Positions 8,782-17,734 of a stretch of 64,000 nt of DNA are shown one piece after another (within the stretch, counting starts at the first letter, position 1; each line of letters starts with the position of its first letter). The translations under genes were made by a program, and so were the position numbers. The notes under the pieces are model-generated. The model saw only the letters and a program-made list of their open reading frames with translations. It did not search any database and was not told the DNA's origin. The DNA is from JBKEDC01 sp047972995 (GTDB taxonomy: Bacteria > Bacteroidota > Bacteroidia > Bacteroidales > Prolixibacteraceae). The stretch is taken from the NCBI GenBank assembly GCA_047972995.1, contig JBKEBD010000013.1:62001-126000 (forward strand), given 5' to 3'.

Positions 8782-11700
8782 ATGAATAGAAATTTAAACA
8801 AAAAAGCGGGCGGACTGAAAAGTTTGTTGAAATTCGGTGTTACCACTGGGTTTATGCTTTTGACTCTCTTCTGTGGCGTACAAAGAGCCTACGCAGATGT
8901 GGTGCAAGAGCAGTTTGCACAAGGAGCTTCTAAAGTAACAGGAAAAGTTACGGATGATACGGGCGCTAGCCTTCCTGGTGTAACAATTATTGAGCAAGGC
9001 ACTACTAATGGTGCAATTACTGACATTGACGGTAACTACACCATCAGTGTAAAACCGGGAGCTACTTTGGTATTCTCATTTGTGGGAATGAAAAACAAAG
9101 AAGTGAAAGTAACTTCAGGATCTCACAATGTATCTTTAGCTCCCGATGCTATTGGACTTGACGAGGTAGTAGCTGTGGGTTACGGTACCGTGAAAAAACG
9201 CGACCTCACAGGTTCTGTAGCTTCAGTAGGTGGCGAAACATTGGCATCGGTGCCTGTAGCATCGGCTACAGAAGCTCTTTCTGGTCGTTTGGCTGGGGTG
9301 CAAATTACTTCAACAGAAGGTTCTCCAGATGCTGAAATGACTATCCGTGTGCGTGGTGGTGGTTCAATCACCCAAGATAGCTCTCCACTTATTATTGTTG
9401 ACGGTTTCCCAGTGAACAGCATGAATGACATTGCTGCTGCCGACATTGAATCAATCGATGTGTTGAAAGATGCTTCTTCAACAGCCATTTATGGTTCTCG
9501 TGGTGCTAACGGGGTAATCATCATTACCACTAAAGGTGGTGAAGAGGGCAAAGTGCAAGTGAGCTACAATGCTTTCACTGGTGTGAAAACAATGGCTAGC
9601 CAATACGATGTAATGGATACTGAAAACTATGTAGATTGGATGTATGAATACACCATGTTTCGTAACGGTCCAAGCAACATGTCATCTTACACTAACTTGT
9701 TTGGTAACTATTCAGACATCGACCTATATGCTGGTCAGGCTGGAAACAACTGGCAAGAGCAAGTTTATGGCAAAACAGGAACTGTTTTCAGCCATGACTT
9801 GAGTGTGCGTGGTGGTACTAAAAAAATCAAGTATGCCTTCACTTATGCAGGTTACAATGAAGACGCTATCATGTTAGGTTCGGGTTTTAACCGCGACAAC
9901 TTAACATTGAAATTGAATGCTAATCCACATGAAAAAGTAGATCTTTCATTCTCTGTACGTTATTCTGATGCTACTACTGAGGGTGGTGGTGCTAGTGATA
10001 TGGGTGATGGTGGTACAGCTCGCGATGCGCGTTACAAGCAAACCATTATCTATTCTCCAATTCCATTGGGCGACATTTCAACTTCAGCAACCGATGAAGA
10101 CCTTTCAAGCTACTTGATCAACCCTATTACTTCGGTGTGGGATAACAACCGTCTTCGTGAAAGAAAAACATTGAATATGTATGGTAGCTTTGGTTGGGAA
10201 ATTTTCAAAAACTTCAAGTTCAAATCTGATCTTGGTGTAGAAACTTACGACAACGACGATAAACGTTTCTACGGTAAAACTACTTACTATGTGCAAAACA
10301 ACGCCGCTGCAGAAAACCAAAACTTGCCAGCAGTTCGCTTTGTAAATACTAGCAGAGAAAGCTTCCGTAATGCCAACACGATAAACTACGATTTCTCACA
10401 AGTAATTAAAAACGACAACCACGACTTGAACGTATTGGCAGGTATGGAAATCGTTTCTACTACAAAAAATGTATTAACTACAGAGGTTCAAGGTTTCCCA
10501 GAAGATTTCTCTTTTGAAGATGCCTACAAACTTTCTACTCAAGGTACTGCCACAACAGTAGATAACAGCTTGAGCCCCGACGATAAACTATTGTCTTTCT
10601 TCGGTCGTTTGAACTACAACTACATGAGCAAATATTTGCTTTCAGCTACATTCCGTGCCGATGGTTCTAGCCGTTTTGCCGAAGGTAATCGTTGGGGATT
10701 CTTCCCATCGGCTGCATTTGCTTGGCGTATGTCGAGTGAAGATTTCATGGCGAACACTTCAAATTGGTTAGACGATTTGAAACTACGTGCTTCTTATGGT
10801 ACTGCGGGTAACAACAACATTCCTGGAGGACAAATGAGCCAATACTACAACTCAAGCAACACGCTTTGGTTGAACGGTATAAACAGTGTGTGGAACCCTT
10901 CAAAAACAATGGCAAACCCCGACCTAGTTTGGGAAACAACGCACACTCGTAACCTTGGTTTAGACTGGACTATGTTTGGTACTAAATTAAGCGGTACTAT
11001 TGATGCTTATTGGAATACAACAAAAGACCTATTGATGCTTTTCCCTGTAATTGGTACAGGTTACGACAACCAATACCGCAATATGGGCGAAACAGAAAAT
11101 AAAGGTATCGAATTCTCTTTCAACTGGAACGCTGTACAGAAAAAAGATTGGGGTATCAGCACAAGCTTCAACATTGGTTTCAACAAAAACAAAATTATTT
11201 CTTTGGGTCAAATGGAAGACTTTAGCCAAGGTACAAACTGGGCATCAACTGCAATTCCCGATGAATTCCTAGTTCGCACAGGTGGTACAATGGGTGAAAT
11301 GTATGGATACCGCCATGCTGGTATGTACGCAATTTCAGATTTTGAAGGCTATGATGAGACTGCCGGAAAATGGATTTTGAAAGAAGGTATTGCAGCTCCT
11401 AGCTCAACTTTAGGCGATGTTCGTCCGGGTATGCAAAAATTCCAAGATCTTACCTCTGATGGTACGGTTGATTCTTCAGACCGCGAAATCATTGGAGATG
11501 CTAACCCATTGGCAACAGGTGGTTTCACACTAAATGCTTATGCTTATGGTTTCGACTTTGCAGCTATTTTCAACTACCGTATTGGTGGCGATGTTTATAA
11601 TGCCAACAAAATCGAGTATGAAACATCGGCTTACAGCTATCCATATCGCAACTTGTTAGACAGTCAATCTGCTGGAAAACGTTTCACCATGATTGATGGT

Positions 11701-12057
11701 GAAGGAAATTATGTAACCGATTTAGCTACACTTGATCAAATCAACGCCAATGCTACAACTTGGTCGCCATATTTGCAAAACTATGTATTCTCAGATTGGG
11801 CTGTAGAAGATGGTTCATTCCTTCGTTTAGCCACTTTAACTGTGGGTTACACCCTTCCAAAAACAGTGCTTAACAGAATGAAAATTTCTAACCTACGTTT
11901 CTACGTTTCTGGTTACAACCTATTCTGTATTACCGGTTATTCAGGTCTTGATCCTGAGGTTTCTACCATTAGAAACACACCGCTTACTCCGGGAGTTGAC
12001 TATTCAGCTTATCCACGTTCGCGTCAGTGGGTTTTTGGTGTAAATCTTAATTTCTAG
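8782..12057 (+). CDS. SusC/RagA-type TonB-linked outer membrane transporter
   Basis: A 1091-residue TonB-dependent porin that imports oligosaccharides together with a SusD lid. It has an N-terminal signal peptide (about 10-38), a CarboxypepD-like domain (VTGKVTDDTGASLPGV, from about 52), a plug domain after GLDEVVAVGYGT (DSSPLIIVDGFPVN; IESIDVLKDASSTAIYGSRG), and a long beta barrel ending in the usual aromatic terminus (VFGVNLNF). Length and order of domains are typical. susD follows after 29 bp. The substrate is inferred as pectic oligosaccharide from the flanking PL1 enzymes, not from SusC itself. Confidence 0.96.
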   Translation: MNRNLNKKAGGLKSLLKFGVTTGFMLLTLFCGVQRAYADVVQEQFAQGASKVTGKVTDDTGASLPGVTIIEQGTTNGAITDIDGNYTISVKPGATLVFSFVGMKNKEVKVTSGSHNVSLAPDAIGLDEVVAVGYGTVKKRDLTGSVASVGGETLASVPVASATEALSGRLAGVQITSTEGSPDAEMTIRVRGGGSITQDSSPLIIVDGFPVNSMNDIAAADIESIDVLKDASSTAIYGSRGANGVIIITTKGGEEGKVQVSYNAFTGVKTMASQYDVMDTENYVDWMYEYTMFRNGPSNMSSYTNLFGNYSDIDLYAGQAGNNWQEQVYGKTGTVFSHDLSVRGGTKKIKYAFTYAGYNEDAIMLGSGFNRDNLTLKLNANPHEKVDLSFSVRYSDATTEGGGASDMGDGGTARDARYKQTIIYSPIPLGDISTSATDEDLSSYLINPITSVWDNNRLRERKTLNMYGSFGWEIFKNFKFKSDLGVETYDNDDKRFYGKTTYYVQNNAAAENQNLPAVRFVNTSRESFRNANTINYDFSQVIKNDNHDLNVLAGMEIVSTTKNVLTTEVQGFPEDFSFEDAYKLSTQGTATTVDNSLSPDDKLLSFFGRLNYNYMSKYLLSATFRADGSSRFAEGNRWGFFPSAAFAWRMSSEDFMANTSNWLDDLKLRASYGTAGNNNIPGGQMSQYYNSSNTLWLNGINSVWNPSKTMANPDLVWETTHTRNLGLDWTMFGTKLSGTIDAYWNTTKDLLMLFPVIGTGYDNQYRNMGETENKGIEFSFNWNAVQKKDWGISTSFNIGFNKNKIISLGQMEDFSQGTNWASTAIPDEFLVRTGGTMGEMYGYRHAGMYAISDFEGYDETAGKWILKEGIAAPSSTLGDVRPGMQKFQDLTSDGTVDSSDREIIGDANPLATGGFTLNAYAYGFDFAAIFNYRIGGDVYNANKIEYETSAYSYPYRNLLDSQSAGKRFTMIDGEGNYVTDLATLDQINANATTWSPYLQNYVFSDWAVEDGSFLRLATLTVGYTLPKTVLNRMKISNLRFYVSGYNLFCITGYSGLDPEVSTIRNTPLTPGVDYSAYPRSRQWVFGVNLNF

Positions 12058-12086
12058 TTGAAACAAAATTTTATAAAGAGAATAAA

Positions 12087-13928
12087 ATGAAGAAAAGAAT
12101 ATATACAGCTCTCGCACTTGTTGGCGCATTGTCGCTTATATCGTGTGAAGACTTCCTAGATGCACCTGCACAGTCAACGATGGATGAATCAATCATCTAC
12201 TCAAGCTACGACTTAGCTGCTAGTGCTGTTGATGGCATTAAGCTGTCATTTGCTGAAACCAACTCACACCGTGGTCGTTTCGTCCCATATTATGGCATGA
12301 ACACCGATGCGGAAATTTTGAGCGGTGTAAACAACGAAGATACAAAGTCGGATTTGGTTTGCTACAGCGCCACACCAAGCAACGACCAAATGAACCGTAC
12401 AAACGACGCTTGGGCTAAAATGTATGAAGGTATTGAGCGTGCCAATATGTCGGTTCAAGGCTTACGCAACTATGCCGATTTAGAAGACTACAAAATGGCA
12501 CACCTATTGGGTGAAGCGCTCACTTTGCGTGCTATTTACTATCATGACCTATTGAAAGCTTGGGGTGATGTAGTGTTCCGTTTTGAGCCAATTTCTTCGG
12601 AAACTACTTATTTGCCTCGTACCGATCGCGATGAAATTTACAAGCAATTACTTGCCGACTTAGACGAAGCTGCCGATTTAGTAGCTTGGCCTAATGGCGA
12701 CGACCTAACAGCAACTACTGAAAATGTGAACAAAGCCTATGTGAAAGGTTTGCGCGCAAAATTAGCGTTGATGGCTTGTGGTTATGGTCAGCGTTTAGCC
12801 GATAGCGATTACCTATCGCGCACCGATGACGAAGAATTGTCGGAAGACAAAATGATGGCGTTGGTGAAAGAAGAATGTTTATCAATCATCAATAGCGGTA
12901 CTTGTGCTTTGCTTGACTATGAAACCATCTTCCGTCGCAACATGGAAGAAAATATTGCTGCTGGGGCAGAGTCGCTTTGGGAAATCCCATTTGCAGAAGG
13001 TCGTGGTCGTGTGAACTATACATTTGCTGTTCGTCACCGTGGTATCGACCAATACACCGGTCAAGCTAGAGGTGGTGGTGCATTTATTGCACCAACATTG
13101 TTCTACGATTTCGCCCAAGGCGATGTTCGTCGTGATGTAACTTGTGTGCCTTACGAATGGGGTAACCCGGTAGATGGTATTGCTCAACAACAATTGACAA
13201 ATATTCGCTCATGGAATATCGGTAAATACCGCTATGAGTGGATGAACCGCTATGTAACGTCAACCAACGATGATGGTATCAACAAGATTTATATGCGCTA
13301 TGCCGAAGTAATCTTAATGGCTGCCGAGGCTGTGAACTACATTGACGGTGCTGGTGCTGCAAAAACTTACTTGCGCATGGTGCGTGAGCGAGCTTTCGAT
13401 TCCGCAAACCAAGCTACTCAAGTAGATGCTTACCTTGATGCTATTTCATCGAAAGAAGATATGCTTGCTGCTATTCAAGAAGAACACAAATTCGAATTTG
13501 CTGGAGAGTGTGTACGTAAAGAAGCGTTAATCCGTTGGGGATTGCTGGGTGATAAATTGAAAGAAACACAAGCTCGTATGACTGCTTTGCTCGAACAAAC
13601 AACAGGTTTTTATGGCGATGTTTCATTCAACTACACCGACGTGCCAGCCACAGTGTACTACCAAATTGCTGACGATGGTGAATCATTGGAATACTATGGT
13701 TTTGAAAGAGGGCAAACAGCAAATATGTCGTCGGTGTATGAAGGAAGTACAGACTGGATTCCTACCGATGCAACAACAGAAAGCTATGCTACATACCTAG
13801 AGATAGTAGATAACCTATTCCGTAACGATCCAAACACCTATATGTATTGGCCAATTTGGAATGAGTTGCTTGAAAGTAGTAATGGTCAGTTGAAAAACTA
13901 CGACTTCTACGAACAATTCTTTAACTAG
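12087..13928 (+). CDS. SusD/RagB-family surface glycan-binding lipoprotein
   Basis: A 613-residue lipoprotein with lipobox LISC followed by EDFLDAPAQST, the classic SusD opening; the acidic residues after Cys fit a surface-export signal known in Bacteroidota. The tetratricopeptide-like helices include the AHLLGEALTLRAIYYHDLLKAWGDV motif of the family (around residues 145-165), and the C-terminal half carries IYMRYAEVILMAAEAVN and EEHKFEFAGECVRKEALIRWG. It would form the lid of the SusC above and recruit oligosaccharides. An imperfect hairpin (13940-13978) lies in the 69-bp gap before the next gene. Confidence 0.95.
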   Translation: MKKRIYTALALVGALSLISCEDFLDAPAQSTMDESIIYSSYDLAASAVDGIKLSFAETNSHRGRFVPYYGMNTDAEILSGVNNEDTKSDLVCYSATPSNDQMNRTNDAWAKMYEGIERANMSVQGLRNYADLEDYKMAHLLGEALTLRAIYYHDLLKAWGDVVFRFEPISSETTYLPRTDRDEIYKQLLADLDEAADLVAWPNGDDLTATTENVNKAYVKGLRAKLALMACGYGQRLADSDYLSRTDDEELSEDKMMALVKEECLSIINSGTCALLDYETIFRRNMEENIAAGAESLWEIPFAEGRGRVNYTFAVRHRGIDQYTGQARGGGAFIAPTLFYDFAQGDVRRDVTCVPYEWGNPVDGIAQQQLTNIRSWNIGKYRYEWMNRYVTSTNDDGINKIYMRYAEVILMAAEAVNYIDGAGAAKTYLRMVRERAFDSANQATQVDAYLDAISSKEDMLAAIQEEHKFEFAGECVRKEALIRWGLLGDKLKETQARMTALLEQTTGFYGDVSFNYTDVPATVYYQIADDGESLEYYGFERGQTANMSSVYEGSTDWIPTDATTESYATYLEIVDNLFRNDPNTYMYWPIWNELLESSNGQLKNYDFYEQFFN

Positions 13929-13939
13929 ACAAAATAAAG

Positions 13940-13978
13940 CCAATGACTTCAAGCTTTATTAAAGCAAAGAAGCATTGG
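13940..13978 (+). other. Intercistronic hairpin after susD
   Basis: CCAATGACTTC (13940-13950) pairs with GAAGCATTGG (13969-13978) with one bulge, and the loop contains a second small palindrome, GCTTTATTAAAGC. Its place inside the PUL and lack of a T-run suggest processing or mRNA stabilisation of the upstream susCD part rather than termination. Confidence 0.45.
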
Positions 13979-13997
13979 AGTTTAAATTATTAGATAT

Positions 13998-15623
13998 ATG
14001 AAAAGATATTTAAAAAATATAGCCCTACTATGTTGCGCGGCATCTTTATCATTCACTGCTTGTGAAGATGATATCGACCCTATAGTAGAAGGTCTTGGAA
14101 ATACAGCACGCGTATTCTCTCCGAGCGATGTAGAAGTGCGTGTGTTCAACAACGTAAATGCACGAGTGTATTGGGACGATGTGAAAAATGCAGAACGCTT
14201 CAATGTAGCATTCTTTATTGATAGCCTAGGTCAAGACCTCGCAAACCTCGATTTTGAATCGGACGCTTTCGTAAAAATAGAATACAACGTAGGTTCTACT
14301 ACTAGCGCCGACCCTTATGTAGCTTATAGTTTACCACAAGACACAGCGTTGACTGTTTATGTGCAAGCCGTGAGCTTACTAGAAGGAACAGCCAACTCAA
14401 AATGGACACCTGTTTATTTTGAAACAAAAGCAGAGAACATTATCTCAAGCATTGAAACAACAAACAGCGTTATTCGTGTAACTTGGGAAGCAGGTGCTGC
14501 TGCCACAGTAGTGAAAATGCTAGCTGACGATGTGGAAACAGAACACCTGCTTACAGCCGATGAAATTGCTGCAGGTGCTGTGGAACTAGAAGCTGCTCCA
14601 GGTACAACATACACTATTTCAATTTGGAATGGCGATGCTGTGCGTGGTGAAACTACAGCAACAACTAAACCAGACGGTACTGTAGTATCGGAAGGCGCTG
14701 ATTTAGCTACTGCAATTGCGGAAGCTGCCGATGGAGCGGTATTATTGCTTGAAGGTGGCGTGTATGCATTTGAGGCAGAAACAAACATCAAAATAGAGAA
14801 ATCAATTACCATTGTAAATGCTGATGATGCAACTCGTCCTACGATTAAAAATGTGTTGTTCACAATTAGTGCTACCGATATTGACGTAACACTTCAAGGT
14901 TTGAACATCGACGGATTGAACGGAGGCGACAGTCACGTAATTACAGTGGGAGATGTAGCTACTTTAGGCAATATTCATGTAGAAGATTGTGAAATTTCAA
15001 ACTATGCCAAAGGGATAATTTATGCGAATTATGCAGTAGAGATTGCAACGATTACTTTCTACAATAACGTGTTCGAAAACATTGCTTGTAACGGTGCTGA
15101 TTGTATTGATATTCGTAAGTCGTACACCCCAGCATTGACTGTAACACACAATACATTCAACAACATCGGTTATGACTCAAAACGTCAAGTTATTCGTTTC
15201 GACGGAAACATTGGAGGAAATCGTAACTCATTTGATGGAACAGGTGCTAACGATGGAAAACAAGTAGAAATTATCTTCTCAAACAATACGTGCTACTATG
15301 CGCCGGGTAACGAGTTATTGTATACCACATTCTCAGGAGCAAGTGTTACTGCCAATGCAAACCTTTTTGTTACTCCGGAAGACGACAGAGGTCGTTGGTG
15401 TGGTAGAGGTACACTAGCAGATGAAATACCGTTCGCTTGTGCCGATAACCACTATTTCGGAACAGCAGGTATGTATGACAAAGAATCAGGAATTTCAGCC
15501 GATACTTACGACACCGCAGGAGTTGTGCTAGAAGCAAACCCATACAAACGTCCAGATCGTGGCGATTTCTCTGTGAGTGCAGATTTAAGTGGTGATGAAA
15601 TTGGTTCTTCTCGTTGGTGGTAA
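13998..15623 (+). CDS. DUF4957/DUF5123 surface lipoprotein of pectin PUL (copy 1)
   Basis: A 541-residue lipoprotein (lipobox FTACEDD) with two fibronectin-III-like modules (about 40-150 and 150-225), then a beta-helix region that starts SEGADLATAIAEAADGAVLLLEGG (from about 233), resembling DUF4957, and continues into a DUF5123-like part (about 400-541, ending FSVSADLSGDEIGSSRWW). Proteins of this architecture sit beside pectate lyases in Bacteroidota PULs and are thought to bind galacturonan; no catalytic motif is obvious. The CEDD start suggests surface display. A paralogue follows directly. The domain names are from memory; function as a binding protein is inferred. Confidence 0.75.
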   Translation: MKRYLKNIALLCCAASLSFTACEDDIDPIVEGLGNTARVFSPSDVEVRVFNNVNARVYWDDVKNAERFNVAFFIDSLGQDLANLDFESDAFVKIEYNVGSTTSADPYVAYSLPQDTALTVYVQAVSLLEGTANSKWTPVYFETKAENIISSIETTNSVIRVTWEAGAAATVVKMLADDVETEHLLTADEIAAGAVELEAAPGTTYTISIWNGDAVRGETTATTKPDGTVVSEGADLATAIAEAADGAVLLLEGGVYAFEAETNIKIEKSITIVNADDATRPTIKNVLFTISATDIDVTLQGLNIDGLNGGDSHVITVGDVATLGNIHVEDCEISNYAKGIIYANYAVEIATITFYNNVFENIACNGADCIDIRKSYTPALTVTHNTFNNIGYDSKRQVIRFDGNIGGNRNSFDGTGANDGKQVEIIFSNNTCYYAPGNELLYTTFSGASVTANANLFVTPEDDRGRWCGRGTLADEIPFACADNHYFGTAGMYDKESGISADTYDTAGVVLEANPYKRPDRGDFSVSADLSGDEIGSSRWW

Positions 15624-15644
15624 TCAATTAATAAAAGAATATTA

Positions 15645-15671
15645 GATAGCCCTGCTTTGGGCAGGGCTATC
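15645..15671 (+). other. Perfect intercistronic hairpin between the two DUF5123 genes
   Basis: GATAGCCCTGC (15645-15655) and GCAGGGCTATC (15661-15671) form a perfect 11-bp stem with a TTTGG loop. No T-run follows, and the next gene starts 22 bp later. It is likely an RNA-processing or attenuating stem that sets different levels for genes before and after it. Confidence 0.65.
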
Positions 15672-15693
15672 ATAAATATAAAATTTAAACAGA

Positions 15694-17508
15694 ATGAAAA
15701 GATATTTCAAATATTTTACCCTGTTTGCTGCGGCACTTACCACGCTAGTATCGTGTGAAGAAGATGTAGTAACAGGAGGAGATTTAACGCCAGAGCGTTT
15801 AACAGCTCCTACAGCTTTTCAAGCAAAATTTAGTGCAACCGACCCTATCGATGGTAATGTAACACTTTCTTGGGGTGGTTCTGAAGGCGCAGAATCATAC
15901 ACCGTGGCATTGTATAGCGGTAATGTGGATATTAACAGCATTACACCTGTTGTGGGCGAGAATAACTGTGTGCGTATAGATGCAGATTTAGAAGAACCTA
16001 CATTGTGCTACACCGGTCTTTCTACAGAAGTAGTAACCTATTATGCCTATGTGCAAGCCATTTCTACAAAAGCAAATGTAATTAACTCATCATGGACTAC
16101 CGTTTATTTTAGTCCAAAATACAGTGCATCTGTTATTCCTCAAGCAACATTTGCAACCGTGGTTGCCGGTCAAACAGTAACGGTGCAATGGACACTCGAC
16201 GAATCGGTAACTCCAACAGAGATTGTAGCTACTGCAGGCGACTTAGAGTTTAGCGCCACACTTTCTGCCGAAGATGTAGAAAATGCAGAATACGTTTTCG
16301 AAGATCTAGATCCTTACACTACCTACACTTTCGAGTTGGTGGGTGAAGATTCTTATGGTTTAACTACAGCCTTGACTTACCCAATCTTTGAGTTGACAGC
16401 CGAGCAAGAATCAGAAGATAAAGGTCAGAACATGGTGGTGAGCTGGGTGAACGAAACAACAGAGTTTGTCACTTCATACATCACCGCACTTCCTGTAGGT
16501 GGTGAAGATAGTAACTTGACTAAAATTACACTTGAAGGCACAGAAACAAGCGTAACTTTCACCAAGCTAGAACAACCAAATTGGAGCTACGTGTTCACAC
16601 TCTATGTAGATGACATTGCTTGTGGTACGCAAACAGCTAAAACAGGCGAAAATGCACCTGAGGTGCCTGTGGCAGGAACTGCAGTTGGTTTAGGTGATGA
16701 TTTAGCTGCGTTAGTTGCTGCAGCGGAAGTTGATGAGGTATTTGTTTTGGCAGATGGTGTGAATACAGCAACAGTTGGTGAAATTGTAGTGGACAAAAAT
16801 ATTACAATTGAAGCAGCCGATGGAGCTACTCCGGTCTTAGAGGGTGTGTACTTCACCATTACGAATGCGACATTAGAAATGGATGGCGTAGTTTGTCAAA
16901 ATACGACTGGTGTAAATGCATTCATGACTGTGGGTGGTGATGCAGCAAGTTTGGTCATTAAAAATTCAAAATTATTAGATTTAACTCTTGACGAGAGACT
17001 TATTGAATTTACTGCAATTACAGTGAAAGAGTTTACATTGAATAATTGCGTGGTTTCTAATATTGCAGCTCCATCAGAAGTAATAGACATTGCTGAGGCC
17101 GTAGAGGTATTAAATATCAAAAATTCTACAATCGCAAATTGCAATGCAGGAACTACTTATTTCATTGATATTAACGGTACAGCTGGTGACGTGACATTTG
17201 ATGCCAATACATTTGTTAATCAAACTAACCGCGGTATAAGATCACGTAATAAAGCATATAAAAGCTTTGTGCTTACCAACAATATTTATGCTGATTTCTC
17301 TGGAAGTGGTAACCGTATTATTTATAGTACATCAAGCGATGCACCTTCAACTTCTACCGATAATTTTGCGTATGGTTATGAAGATAATCGCTTAGTAAAG
17401 GAAGGCATGACAAAACTAGAAGCAGCTCCTTTTAGTGAAACTCCAAATGCCGATGGTATTTATGTAGTAACCGATGGAACAGCAGTAGGCGACCCTGATG
17501 GCTTATAA
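15694..17508 (+). CDS. DUF4957/DUF5123 surface lipoprotein of pectin PUL (copy 2)
   Basis: A 604-residue paralogue of the upstream gene. It starts MKRYFKYFTLFAAAL, has a lipobox (LVSCEED) with acidic residues after Cys, and three fibronectin-III-like modules (about 35-150, 155-235, 240-325), one more than copy 1. The DUF4957-like part starts at VGLGDDLAALVAAAEVDEVFVLADG (about 332 on), and the DUF5123-like part covers about 480-604. Shared segments such as NSSWTTVYFSPK here and NSKWTPVYFETK in copy 1 show the duplication. A surface glycan-binding role is inferred. It ends the first transcription unit; a strong terminator follows at 17545. Confidence 0.73.
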   Translation: MKRYFKYFTLFAAALTTLVSCEEDVVTGGDLTPERLTAPTAFQAKFSATDPIDGNVTLSWGGSEGAESYTVALYSGNVDINSITPVVGENNCVRIDADLEEPTLCYTGLSTEVVTYYAYVQAISTKANVINSSWTTVYFSPKYSASVIPQATFATVVAGQTVTVQWTLDESVTPTEIVATAGDLEFSATLSAEDVENAEYVFEDLDPYTTYTFELVGEDSYGLTTALTYPIFELTAEQESEDKGQNMVVSWVNETTEFVTSYITALPVGGEDSNLTKITLEGTETSVTFTKLEQPNWSYVFTLYVDDIACGTQTAKTGENAPEVPVAGTAVGLGDDLAALVAAAEVDEVFVLADGVNTATVGEIVVDKNITIEAADGATPVLEGVYFTITNATLEMDGVVCQNTTGVNAFMTVGGDAASLVIKNSKLLDLTLDERLIEFTAITVKEFTLNNCVVSNIAAPSEVIDIAEAVEVLNIKNSTIANCNAGTTYFIDINGTAGDVTFDANTFVNQTNRGIRSRNKAYKSFVLTNNIYADFSGSGNRIIYSTSSDAPSTSTDNFAYGYEDNRLVKEGMTKLEAAPFSETPNADGIYVVTDGTAVGDPDGL

Positions 17509-17544
17509 TCAGTAACGACAAATGCGATTAAGCAAAAAACAATG

Positions 17545-17578
17545 GAAAGGATAATCTTCGGATTGTCCTTTCTTTTTT
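17545..17578 (+). terminator. Rho-independent terminator with TTCG loop
   Basis: GAAAGGATAATC (17545-17556) pairs with GATTGTCCTTTC (17561-17572) around a TTCG tetraloop, followed by TTTTTT. It closes the lyase-susC-susD-DUF5123 unit and separates it from the second lyase gene. Confidence 0.85.
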
Positions 17579-17636
17579 GAATGAATTGACGATATACATA
17601 GTCCAATTCGTAACTGATTATTCCTAATTATTTTTA

Positions 17637-17644
17637 TATCTTTG
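17637..17644 (+). promoter_or_regulatory. Candidate -7 element for the second lyase gene
   Basis: TATCTTTG matches TAnnTTTG exactly and lies between the terminator at 17545 and the lyase start at 17735. No TTTG sits at the -33 distance. Downstream in the leader is the palindrome CTTTGGCACCAAAG (17695-17708); its TTGGCACC core also occurs at 7251-7258 at the start of the PUL leader. Confidence 0.5.
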
Positions 17645-17734
17645 TGATTGAAAGCTATCTAGTATGGCGATTAATTATTATAAATAGTAAAGTTCTTTGG
17701 CACCAAAGTGCTAAAACAATTAAAATAAGAAAAC

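Noticed and set aside
17695..17720. Sigma-54-like site (TTGGCACC followed by TGCT) before the second lyase gene
   Set aside because: The distance between the GG and GC dinucleotides is 9 bp rather than the required 10, and a TAnnTTTG element lies upstream.
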